Source of the DNA: Blasia pusilla
Lineage: Eukaryota > Marchantiophyta > Marchantiopsida > Blasiales
Direction: 5' to 3'
Assembly: GCA_050084515.1 (NCBI GenBank)
Contig: CM114272.1
Coordinates: 37,076,001-37,140,000, forward strand
DNA: 64,000 nt
In this document: piece after piece, positions 53,753 to 64,000 of the stretch
Layout: each line of letters opens with the position of its first letter
Position numbering within the stretch: position 1 is the first letter of the stretch
Notes under the pieces: model-generated
The model's input: only the letters and a program-made list of their open reading frames with translations
Databases searched by the model: none
What the model was told of the DNA's origin: nothing
Made by a program: the position numbers and the translations under genes

Positions 53753-56700
53753 TATGCTTGTAAAAAAAAGGCCAAGTCCGACGGATATGAATGGACAAGT
53801 CTGGACGTGTCTATGGATATGGATTATAAGAGGTGGTGTCCATAGTTATAGCTTATGGCGGAAGGTAGAGCGAGGGCAAGTGGGGCAAGAAGGGAGTAGG
53901 GAGTGGAGGTGGAGGTGGAGGTGGAAGTAACGAGAAAGTATGAAGCATGAAGGCAAGTGGAGGGAATGAGAAAGAAGGGAAAGGTGGAGTCCACATGGAC
54001 AAGCCCTTCCATAGCATGAATGTAAGTCCATGGACACAAACAATAGGGGGAGGATCAATCAATAATATACTAATATTAGCACAATGAGCCAAAAAGAAGA
54101 GGAACTATAAATAAAACCCCTAATGGATTAATTATATTAACATGATTTTAGTTATAAAGAAGTGATACTCAAGCATCAACATCCTTTCTTAAATCATACC
54201 ATCTAGAAATTCTCCAATTTGGATATATGATAAAAAAGAATATTGATCTTAATGTTATGTAATGGCTCTTTTTGCGTTCTCTAGCGTTATGGTAGTACAA
54301 ATTATAAACATAGAGAGTTGTTATAAGATGGAATTTTTACATAGCAATATTTTGTGTGTGTGAGAGTAAGTAGAGGAATTTTGTTGAAAATGAGGGATCC
54401 ATTCTTGCGATATTGTGTAAGCCTTATGGAAATTCTGCATCTGAATGAGGTTATTTAGCTAACATTATATACGTGGGAGATGCCATCCTACCATAGCTTA
54501 TATGGAGATAGTAGAATAGAGAAAGAGAGTAACTAATCTAGCTTAGTTTTTATGTTGGATTTAGGAGCCTGGTTTGCTCTTCAACCTTTTAAGATATATT
54601 CTGATTATTACGAGTACAATTGGTGAAGACCTAAGATTGGAAAGAGTCAAGAAACCAAATGGATTAGTCTTGCTATTATGTGGATGCATATCATGTGCAT
54701 AAATATCTTCATCCGTGGGTTTTGGAAGTGATGGCCATTTGAGAAAAAGCACTTGATCCAAAATAAGTGGTGAGATTTGTAATGTGATAGGATCTATGAG
54801 AATGTTGGGTTTAATATCAATCTCTTTTACCAAGTAAGTTTTACATAAATTTTGGTTGTTATAAATATCAAGCCAAAACTCGGTGTGGATTATTATTTAA
54901 ATTAGCTAACTTCATTTCAAAAAAGTTATTTTGCAAGATGCCTCTAAAATTTCTTCATGCCAATTATTCAACTAGCTGGCTTGCAATAAATTTTTTAACC
55001 AAAATATTTTTATGTAAAAATTCCATCTTATAAAACATTAATGACAAAACATCCAATTGAGGAAGACTTCATGTTATATTCTAGTAGCCAAAATATCTCT
55101 CCACAAATATTCAACCATCCTCTTTCTATTTCTTGAGTTTCAAATTTATAGGGTTGTTGGTAATAAGTTTGATTTCCCACTCCTTCAGGCCAATTCCATT
55201 GTACGGACACTAAAGTACTATTTCATCCATCTATATCTATTTATAGTAGTGACTATAATACAATTTCAATGATCTTACCATCCATTATGAGAAGTAAAAA
55301 AATACTTAGAACGTATTGAATATTTCACCATATTCAATCAAAACTAAGGACACTATTACCAATCATTTATCCACTCTATTGATAACATATCGATCATCAA
55401 AAAATATAATTTATTTTTAAATTTTTCAAGTTCTTGGATAGAGATGTTAAATTAACAAGGCTCAATTTGAAAACAAAAAATCACTCTAAATTAAATTTTG
55501 TTGTCCAAAATGGAAATTAATCTCTTATACAAAAATTTCCATTTTGGATAAAAGAAAATAATTAATCTAAAGTGAACAAAGAAAACTTCTTGTAGTTTTG
55601 GATAATTGATAACAATGTATTTGCAATTATGGCTGCACAAAACTGACACACGCTCATTAAAATCCTTTTATGGGACAGACTTAAATCTACGGATATGGAT
55701 TTTGTGCACATACAACCTTCTATGCAATACAAGGCGTTGCCTTCCATCATCATATATAAAGTTCTTAGGATGATAAGCACCTCTCCATTTTAGAAAGATG
55801 TGCACTTTTTGCTCAATTTTCTTACCGGTTTCTTAAAAAATATTCCATCTTTATAGAAGGCAGACGACATCTCATTATTTATTTTGTTTGTTTATGCAAT
55901 TTATTTATTCTAATTTTCTTATACTAAGTAATCTCTTTTTTAGACTACTTCAAATATAAGACCTTTTAGTCCTCCATTCATAAACACTTATGTGACTTAT
56001 CTTATTTCTTATTTTCTCATCATATTTTCTTTTTATAAGAGACAATATGATGCCTAAAATATTCTCTTAAAAGAATCCCATTTCTTGGAAGAGACTTTTC
56101 TAACATAAAACCCCTATAGAAACCCTCCTTTCCTCAATTAATTGCATAGATAGTTTTCTAAACTATGCATTAAACACACATATTAATTATTCTTGATTGG
56201 TGGAATGAGAAACATTTTAGGGTTGCTATTTGAATGACTTTCCCCAAATTATCTATTTTTTCGAACATAAATATTACAACGTATATTTTTGAAAGTTTGC
56301 TCTATATGCTTACGATACACAAAAAAAGCAAACTCAAATTATTTGTGATGAGCATAGTTATATTAGTGATGAAAATTTAATTACATAAGATCTCCATCCC
56401 TTTAGCGAGATTTTTGATCTTACAAGAGTTTACGTTATTAATAAAAAAAATTGTAGATATTTGAATGTAGATGTATCTAACTTCAAAAAAAAGTTTTAGA
56501 TATCTTTAGCCAAAAGGAGATCTCTATAGTTAAGGGGTAATGCCCATGCACGTAACATCAAACAATATGCTCTCTTAAGAATCTTGTTATGAGGTTTGGT
56601 TATGGGTGTACTCCATTGGAAAAAGAATATCCTCCTTTTCCAAATGTACAAATATTTTTCAAAGTAAAAATACATATGTATCATGCATGTGAGACCTTAT

Positions 56701-59700
56701 GGGAGGGGAGCATAAAGGTTGGATATTTGAGGGCCTTATTAAGATGCCCTATTATATCCCTAGTAACATTAATGAAATATTGAGCACATGTTCTAATTTA
56801 ACATAAGAATCATGTCATAAATTACTTAATTTATGGCCTATACCTTGGTAAGAGTATTAAATCTAATAACTTTTTTCAATATTAATTACCTAACTATATC
56901 AAGATATAAACATGCATATCTCATCCTCAAAGCCTTCATACTATCTCTCCCTTTTTTCTCTCGATTTTTTCACGCAATCCTCTAGCTTTCAATACCTCCT
57001 CTCTATGAAGTTTTGATTCCTTTTCTTTTTTTTTTTTAATTTTTCTTCAACTTTTGCAATTCTAAGAAAAAATGGTGATATCCACAAAAAATGGATTATA
57101 GGGTAGAGAAGTGGGATTCGATCATGCAAGGGTTGCTTCATCCAAGATTTGACATTATGAATTCTTTCTTGGTTCAACGAGGCTACTCAAGTAAGATTGC
57201 CTTCATGGCCACCAACACGAATCTCACACAACAATAAATATTGAAATATTGATGGGAATAACAATCTTGTAAAACTTTTGAGGGTAGGAACAATGGGTGG
57301 TGATACCATCAACACATTCTAAAAGAATTTTAGAAATATGCATTCATATCTTCAATGTGTTCATGTTAGAAAAAAAGGGAATTTCCTACTTTGATGTGGG
57401 TTCTAATATGTGCACATGATTTTCATATAAAGTTAGATATGGTATGAAAAGTATTGCTCTATCTAGGGATATTTTTCATTTGTACGGACTCAATGTTGAT
57501 TATGGGATCATGAATTTTAGGCAAAGGGTGAGATATTTGACGAATTGTGGTGAAACCCTTCCATCGATCCTCTATTTCCTACAAACATGTCATATGATGT
57601 TTAGTGCATATATCTTAGCACTAACATCTTCTTTATGTTCATGTGCACTAAATTGCACCTCAATCACCTCAACATGCTAGTTGACGAAAAGAATCCCTCA
57701 CAAGAAAACTCTTATGGGGATGTCATTTAAGTTGGAGAGGAAGCAAGGACATAGCAGATATTTATCCACAAGTAGTTTGAATGTAGATAGCTAGACAAGG
57801 ATATGGTAACCATGCACCAACTATATTTCAAATTTTTTTTTGTATTTATATACATTTAAGTGTATTCATCCATTTTGGGGTATATATACCATATTATATG
57901 ATATTTTGCGTGTATGAGATTCTCATGAGTGGATGGGGTATATAAGATTGGTGAATATAAAGGTACAAGATATGTTTGTATTGAAATATTGAAACCCCAA
58001 AAACCTTGGGGACTAATTTTTTAAGTGTCCATTATTTTGAGACTCCCAAATTTTCCAAATAGTGAGTATTTTATGGCTGTTGAGAAAAATTCCACAACCA
58101 AGGTTACAAGCTACGCCAAGTTCATACACATATTTTGGATTGTGATTCAAAATTTTGTAATTTTTTCAATTGTCTTGTAACTCTCTAGAATCATTAAACA
58201 TTTTTACCACCCTTCTTCATAACAATGATTGGAATGAAAAAGAAATGTGGTGTCCGACCTCTCCCTATGTATGAATAGGAACGTATTATTATTGTGTTGT
58301 TAGTCAACTTGAATGTTCTCTAGGAGGACTGCTTACACCCTCTTGAATATTCCATACCTCTACGAAGGTTGAGTTTATTGCCAAAAGCCATTATTTATTT
58401 AATAATATATATTTCGGATAATAGCTATCTAGCTAAAAGTAAGGTATGTTAGTTAGTTAGTCAAGGCTTGTCCTAAGGCCAACCAAGTTTAAAAAAATAA
58501 AACAAGGAATTGATGTGGGCCCAATAATAATGAATATTTGAAAAAGTAAAAGAAGGAGAGGAGGAAAGAAAACATGAAGACCCCTGGTTGAAAGAATTCA
58601 TGAAGCAAGAAGTAAGGAAGGATAAAGAAGTCAACAAGATATGATATCACAATTGGTTAGGTCAAAGGAAAAAGGGGAACCCCCTCTAGATAAACCTCAC
58701 ATATGTGGATGTGGATTGTGAGAACAAGTTTATGAAAGCTAGGCTACCAAAATGAATTCTCTATTTAAAGTTCATGAGTAGGTTAGTATTTAAGATGTAG
58801 ATCCATATGTATAGAAGTAAGTATTAAATATTTTAATATTTTATAAAAAAGGGCTTATTTCAAAAAGCTAGAAGAGGAAAGTAAAAGGGTATAAAAATTT
58901 ATGAATAAAAGAGCTTACACATAGATTTCTTTTATTTTTATTAAGTATGGGAACAAATCTAGGAAAAAAAACCAAAGATTATGATTTGAGGTACACACAT
59001 GATTATTTTCCCATGAGAAGGCATGTAATATGAAACAATAATAAGTCAGGAAAATATTAAAATAAAAATATATAAATTTTTTTGGATACACTTTGTGTTT
59101 ATTATTTATATATATTTTCATTACAAAAGACATATTAATTACAAAGTGGTTATTTCCATTTTTTAAAAATGATTTGATGTCGTAATATTTTTTCTTGAAA
59201 GGTGATAATAAGTTGTTCAATATGCAAAAGTCCATACTGAGTATTTTTTGGATTATGGTGATTAACTCAAAATTTGTGCGATATTTTTACAATATTCAAA
59301 TGTATGCTCTTACGTTAGTTTGCTTGGCCATTAGAGGTAGTGATTGCAGTTTTTTCCCAAACAGGTTTATTAACTTTTTCATCAAAATAAATGTAAAATT
59401 TTGGGACCATATTCATTTCTATAAAATCTCTCAAAAAAAGTTTTTTGAAAGCATTGGTTGAAGTAATTCACGTACGTCTTCCTTTGTAAAGTTTTCCCAC
59501 TTTCCTTTTCGGAAGAAATTAGAATTATTAGTAATTATTTTCTATCGAACAGAATTTCCTTCATTTTTTTGTTTTGCATTGCCATAATATCTTATCCAAT
59601 TTCCATTATAAAACATTGTTAAGGGAATGAGGGAGGATGGGATGAATTTTTTTTTCCGAATGAGGGTTGGAATGGGGCCAAGGAATTTTATTTTCAAACT

Positions 59701-59706
59701 AAGAAG

Positions 59707-59728
59707 GAGGGGGAGGGAGGGAGGGGGG
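59707..59728 (+). repeat. G-quadruplex-like tract
   Basis: GG-run cluster (GGGGG, GGG, GGG, GGGGGG, separated by single A), similar to that at 53730. Confidence 0.6.
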
Positions 59729-60419
59729 ATAATGATTATTTTTTTTGGTTTTTGGGTTTTATTTTTTTGTAAAGACTAGGAGGTCAGGTGTGTGATTCTC
59801 CAAATGAAAGAAGGAAGCACGAGATGAGATTAAAAATGATTCAAGAAGATTTTCAAGACTACTTTGAAGATAATATTTCACGGAAATGAGTTTGTATGGG
59901 CCATCTCTAAAGATTAATGAATGGCATGTTATTTTACACCCATGGGAACGAGTCTATACAAGCCTTCTCTAGGTATTCATGATCAACGCATTAGTTCATA
60001 CCCACTCATAAGAAACATGGAAGGAGTATATCACTATCCTCCCATTTTGTCCTTATATTGTCATGAGGAAAGGAGATAGATAATAGAGGAGGGAGAAGGG
60101 GATAGATGATGTAGAGGGAAAAAAACTCTCCATTCTTTTTAGACATCATAGGTATGAAAAAGGTATAGATTGAGAATGAGTTGGATGTATATACTTGGGA
60201 AATTTTTGAGATGGAGAGATCCATTTATTTCTTCTTTTGAGTAAGAAGGTATAAATAAAGTGACGAACCTCAATAAATATGCATGATGGAAAATCCATCA
60301 GAAAAAAAAGAGGGGGGACCCAAAGTGTGAAGTATCCAAGCGGCCTTGAAAAAGAAGAAGGGGGCATTCCCCCTATAAACTAAACTCATAAACAACACAA
60401 ACAATATCAGCAACTCCAA

Positions 60420-60810
60420 GTTAACTATGACTACTACTAAGTGGGCCTCTAGCGCTAGCCTCTCCCACAACTTGAGCCCGCCGCAAAAGCCCATTGGTGT
60501 GGGCACGCTCCAAAGCTACGGAGACCCGTTACCTACAATAAAGAAGTGCGGTAGCTAAGGACAACCCATTTCTCGACCGGATATTATGAGCCCAGTCCGT
60601 AAGAAACGAGTAAAACCTCTCCCCCATAGGCCCATACATCTCTATGGCCAGGGGAGCAAAACAACATCCGTCGTGGAGTCGACTGTAGATATGGGTCTTC
60701 TTCACCGCCGCCGCTACGAGGTACAACGTAGAAGGGGATCGTTCCCTCTCTCCATCAAGACGGAAACGGATGATCTTCTCTAGTGGGCTAGAAAGGATTA
60801 ATGTCACCTA
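60420..60810 (-). pseudogene. LINE-type C-terminal remnant
   Basis: Minus 60807-60529: CFAPLAIEMYGPMGERFYSF and ATALLYCR, then a stop and RVSVALERAHTNGLLRRAQ. It matches the pattern of the region at 21820-22050 (PFAVEVFG ... ISMALALIGRA). Short, frameshifted, without RT domain. Confidence 0.55.
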
Positions 60811-61747
60811 ATGCATTGCATAAACACAAGATATTGATATACTTCCATCTTACATGGTCAAAAGAGAGAGCTACGCATAAGTGGTTGCTAAATTGGCATG
60901 ATCAAAATAATATCTGTGAAGAGTTGAATAAAATAGGAAAAACTTTGATAGAAACATTGATTCAATCAAACAATTAGTATTTCTTCTGAGCTAGCCTTCC
61001 CTTTTCCATGGAATGGAGAGTATTGAGCCCTCACCATGTTGAAATTTTATTTCCTATCTCTCTTATGGAAATCTAATACTGAAAAAACCCCCTTAAAAAG
61101 CCCATCTTTGTAGAAGATTAATCCCTTTCTCTCTTCCCCTCCCCCATTGATTTAAAAAAAAACTCATCTTCCATTTTTCTCTTCTCTTTCCTTCTTGAAA
61201 ATTAAAAAAATTCACTATTTTATGATATAAGGAAAATAAAGAATAAAAAAGATTTTATACGGAGTACTCCCTTGGTTTAAAATTAAGAAAGAAAGGACGA
61301 GAGGGATGAGTGGACCTTGGGTTAGGAAGAGTCTGCCATGGGTAGAGAAGTGCTAGTTGAAAATAACACTCTTGAGAAAAAAATTATTTTGAAATTTTCG
61401 TTGTTGAAAAAAACGTTTTCTCCTTTTTTTTCTCTCAAAATGTGTAAACACTTCTTTATAAATGACTAGTAAAAGTTGGTGTGCTGAATTTTGTAACGAC
61501 GCAAAAATAATAATAAAAGTAAGAAGAAAATGGCGTTAGAATTGGAGTAGTCAAATAATAATAGAAGCGGATGATACAAATTACAAACGGAAATAACAAA
61601 CACGAACCGGTAGCACCGACACGACACATGCGAACATGAAAAGAATATTCTAAAAAACAAAGCAAACTCGATAATAAAACAGCCAAAAATACCCGACGAT
61701 CTATTTCCAGTGCAAAACAAGAGCGCGTTCAGTTCGTCCGTCGGACT
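60811..61747. other. AT-rich spacer upstream of the GC-rich region
   Basis: No gene recognised. Minus frames at 61456-61720 are tyrosine/phenylalanine-rich products of T-rich DNA. Confidence 0.4.
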
Positions 61748-61854
61748 CCGTCCGTCCGTCCGTCCGTCCGTCCGTCCGTCCGTCCGTCCGTCCGTCCGTC
61801 CGTCCGTCCGTCCGTCCGTCCGTCCGTCCGTCCGTCCGTCCGTCCGTCCGTCCG
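61748..61854 (+). repeat. (TCCG)n tetranucleotide microsatellite
   Basis: About 27 uninterrupted TCCG units (107 bp). Frames across it give RPSV or DGRT repeats and are not genes. Confidence 0.95.
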
Positions 61855-63252
61855 GCCTCAGTCAGTCGGTGGTCACTGGATCCGTCGCTCGCTCGCTGAT
61901 CCGATCGTAGTACCCGAAGTCGTTTATTTATTGCGGCGAGGAGGGCGTCCAATGGAATTACGGAATCGATGGGACGGTCCACCCTTCGGCAGCGGCTAAA
62001 GGTCAGAGCTTTGAAGAGTCGCTGCAGTTCACCGTACATCCCAGGTCCCATTGTGTGCGACCTCTTCCTAGCCCCTTTCCCTCTTCCTCCGTAAGGGGGA
62101 AGGCTCCCTTCTTTCTCCTCGGGGCCGGTTCCGGCCTCTTAAGGTCTATTTTTTGGTCTCCATGGGTTTTCTACATATATATTTTATTCCCCCCTTCCGC
62201 CGTCCCTCACTCCATGACGGCTGACTGACCGCAGCCCCCTCGGTTTTTTTTTATTCGAATCAACTCAACCGGCAGCGCAACTCCCCCCCTCCTGCACCTC
62301 CGGACGCTCCCGCCGATCCACCCGGCCGATTCCTGCGAGAGCGACCTCCCAAGTCCCTCCCAGCTCAGCAGCTCGAGCTCCAGCAGCAGCAGCTGCCGCA
62401 GCTCCTGCTCAGTGCCGCTCCCGAGCGTGCATGTGGAGGAAGCCGCAGCGCGCGAGAGAGTGAGGGCGGAGGAGAGGGGAGCGAATCCGTGTCGGGATGA
62501 TGACGACGATGTGGGGGAGGGGCTGTTGGGAGTAATGAAGATCCACGAGCGCTGGACGTGCACGCTGTCAAGAGCGCGGATCAATTCGGGATGCCGGCAG
62601 CCGGTCTGAATTATTGGGTCGCGAGAGAGAGAGGGACTCGTCACTCGGGTGACAGGTCGGGTTGGGAAGCTGAGGGAGCCGCCGCCGCCGCGAGGGCTGC
62701 GGTTGGGAGACAAAAAGAGAGAGAGAGAGAGACGATGACAGTGGAGGGGAGGGTGTCCGGAACGTACAGGCAGAAGAAGGGGGTGTAAACGCGACGGGGG
62801 GCGATTGCGGGCGGAGTCGCTCGGCTCGCACGGGATTTGAAGAAAGGACGGACGGACGCATGGGGTGTGTGTGTTGTGCGCGTTGCGGAGGACCCATGGC
62901 GTCGCAAGGGGCCCGTGGCTGGGATTCTCGAGCGTGGCGGGCTGCGCATTCGCTCTTCTGTGCGTGCGCTCTCACGCCCTCGACTGTCCGTCCCGTTCTC
63001 CGCAGCTCTCGATAGCTGCTGCCGTCGCGCCGCTGCTCGAGAATCGTCGGAACAGTTCGTCGGCAGCCGCAGCTCATCGGCTTCCACTGCGACTTCTACG
63101 ACGCGCGGAGGGAATGGCGGGGGCCTCTGCAATCCGTCTTCCCCAGACGGAAACCCATCTCAGGAGGATCTCTCCCTGCGGATCGCCTCCTTGTCATGCG
63201 ATTCACCCATGATCCCCTCCCAACAGCAATCCGCCGTACAAGAAGAAAAAGG

Positions 63253-63255
<3 letters not shown>
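61855..63255 (+). promoter_or_regulatory. GC-rich promoter and 5' leader region (putative)
   Basis: GC content rises sharply. A TATA-like TATATATATTTTAT at ~62173-62187 lies ahead of C/T-rich DNA. Long frames occur on both strands (for example minus 62713-62207 and 63132-62641), but they are low-complexity and typical of GC-rich DNA. I read it as the promoter and long 5' UTR of the gene at 63289. Confidence 0.35.

Positions 63256-63288
<33 letters not shown>
63256..63288 (+). repeat. (GA)n microsatellite in putative 5' UTR
   Basis: About 16 GA units immediately before the candidate ATG. Such tracts are common in plant 5' UTRs and promoters. Confidence 0.9.
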
Positions 63289-63292
<4 letters not shown>

Positions 63293-63739
63293 ATCCGAGA
63301 ACGTACCCAATGTTCAACCATTCGCGGGAGGTGGACATGTACAGCAGCAGCGGACCCAGTTTTCGAGTGCCTGCGAATTTCTGTGGCTTCCCGGTTTCGA
63401 GAGAGGCGGATGGATTCGAGGGTCTGGTAGGAGCTCTAGTGCGCGGTCCAGTTCTGAAGCTAGCTCGAGCGCTGGGGACATTCCGCCATTTTCTAGCATG
63501 CTCGAGGCCACGCATCCACCGGAGCCCGGACGTTGAAGAAACCACTATGTTGACGAAGTCGGAGGCTCCTCAGGAGGTCAGGATGAAACCGAAAGAGATG
63601 AAGGTGCTGAATGTGGAGTGCATGCGGATGAAGATTGAACTGCAGGCCGTTTTGAGGCATTTGGAGGTCAGGTGGCAATTGTTCAACGAAGCCATGACGA
63701 AGTGGTGCGATCTCGAGGCCATGCTTGCCATTTGTACAG
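63289..63739 (+). CDS. First exon of an unidentified gene (putative)
   Basis: An ATG at 63289 after a GA tract opens a frame (MNPRTYPMFNHSREVDMYSS...) that runs to a strong donor CAG|GTACACC at 63739/63740. The second half is rich in Met, Lys, Glu and Leu (KPKEMKVLNVECMRMKIELQ, LRHLEVRWQLFNEAMTKWCD), suggesting an amphipathic helix. I recognise no domain. The frame stays open to 63966, past the donor, and a second open frame overlaps the first half, so the start could lie elsewhere. The rest is outside the window. Confidence 0.35.
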
Positions 63740-63870
63740 GTACACCTCCACTTTCCTTCCAGCCCTGCTTAATTAAGCTATATCTCTCCCTCTGCAAATC
63801 AAAGTCCCGGACTAGAATCACTTCATCTCCTTCCATTAATCTGCAAATCAGAGTCCTTGTCAAGAAGTCA

Positions 63871-63895
63871 CCTCTCTCTCTCTCTCTCTCTCTCT
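63871..63895 (+). repeat. (CT)n microsatellite
   Basis: About 12 CT units in the putative first intron. Confidence 0.9.
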
Positions 63896-64000
63896 GTGAG
63901 GGTGGAATGTTCTTGGTCTGTCTCGAACATCTGCGACAGTTAACCTCCTGGAATCGATCGCAATGAGCCTTTCGGTGGAGCTGAGAAATTGCGATTGGAG

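Larger units (their letters stand above)
52680..60419. other. AT-rich intergenic DNA, no gene recognised
   Basis: Very AT-rich. Short open frames carry no known domain and have low-complexity composition. G-run motifs at 53730-53752 and 59707-59728 and a (GGAGGT)n-like tract near 53905-53920 are the only conspicuous structures. I see no LTRs, RNA genes or conserved coding pieces. Confidence 0.5.

Noticed and set aside
53824-54092. Three overlapping minus-strand frames rich in Pro/Leu/Ser
   Set aside because: They translate a GGAGGT-like repeat and give low-complexity peptides.
61701-62051. Open frames with RPSV and DGRT repeats
   Set aside because: They translate the TCCG microsatellite in both directions and have no gene context.
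62207-63545. Long minus-strand frames in the right GC-rich region
   Set aside because: Low-complexity Arg/Pro/Ser composition, overlapping frames on both strands and no domain; typical chance frames in GC-rich DNA.

Overview
The window is plant nuclear DNA, most likely a non-model land plant or another streptophyte. I cannot name the species. Evidence for a plant: a Ty3/gypsy chromovirus with an initiator-Met-type primer-binding site, a Ty1/copia element, plant-type LINE 3' ends, AT-rich intergenic DNA and one intron-type splice donor. I recognise no rRNA, tRNA or complete ordinary host gene.

About two thirds of the window is nested, decayed retrotransposons. The dominant family is an unusual Ty3/gypsy lineage present in at least five copies (A, B, C, D and E, plus a 5' end F). 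Its consensus order is gag - aspartic protease - cytosine-5 DNA methyltransferase (DNMT) - reverse transcriptase - RNase H - DDE integrase - PHD finger. The DNMT has motifs I, IV, VI, VIII, IX and X in linear (DNMT1/DNMT3-like) order and sits between protease and RT. The PHD finger is at the integrase C terminus, where chromoviruses carry a chromodomain. Every copy here is broken by stops and frameshifts.

The ends of this family are also odd. The two 5' ends visible (D at 44501, F at 52679) start with a block 'A' (TGTCA...) followed directly by leader DNA. The 3' ends read coding - G-rich tract - block 'B1' (ending CACGACA or a variant) - exactly 2 nt - block 'A2' (TGTC...) - block 'B2' (ending CACGACA). 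This resembles the split direct repeats of PAT/Ngaro-type elements, but on an element with a Ty3-type DDE integrase.

Layout. 1-4147: 3' part of copy A, inserted in the gag of copy B. 4148-11342: copy B. 11343-13678: AT-rich. 13684-21008: chromovirus with 5-bp target duplication and chromodomain. 21120-22115: LINE 3' end. 22116-28049: AT-rich DNA, an unidentified GC-balanced stretch and a decayed chromovirus LTR. 28050-50590: copies C and D in scrambled order, with a 1.3-kb solo LTR (35462-36760) and a copia element (38033-42632) nested inside C. One inversion of about 34229-49190 restores both elements: D lies inside C's integrase C-terminal region, with an ACCA target duplication. 50593-52679: 3' end of copy E facing a 5' end F as a fold-back. 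52680-60400: AT-rich, no gene recognised. 60420-60810: LINE remnant. 61748 to the end: GC-rich promoter-like DNA with microsatellites and the first exon of an unidentified gene.

The DNMT and PHD modules suggest an element that could read chromatin and methylate DNA itself. All functional statements are inferences from motifs.
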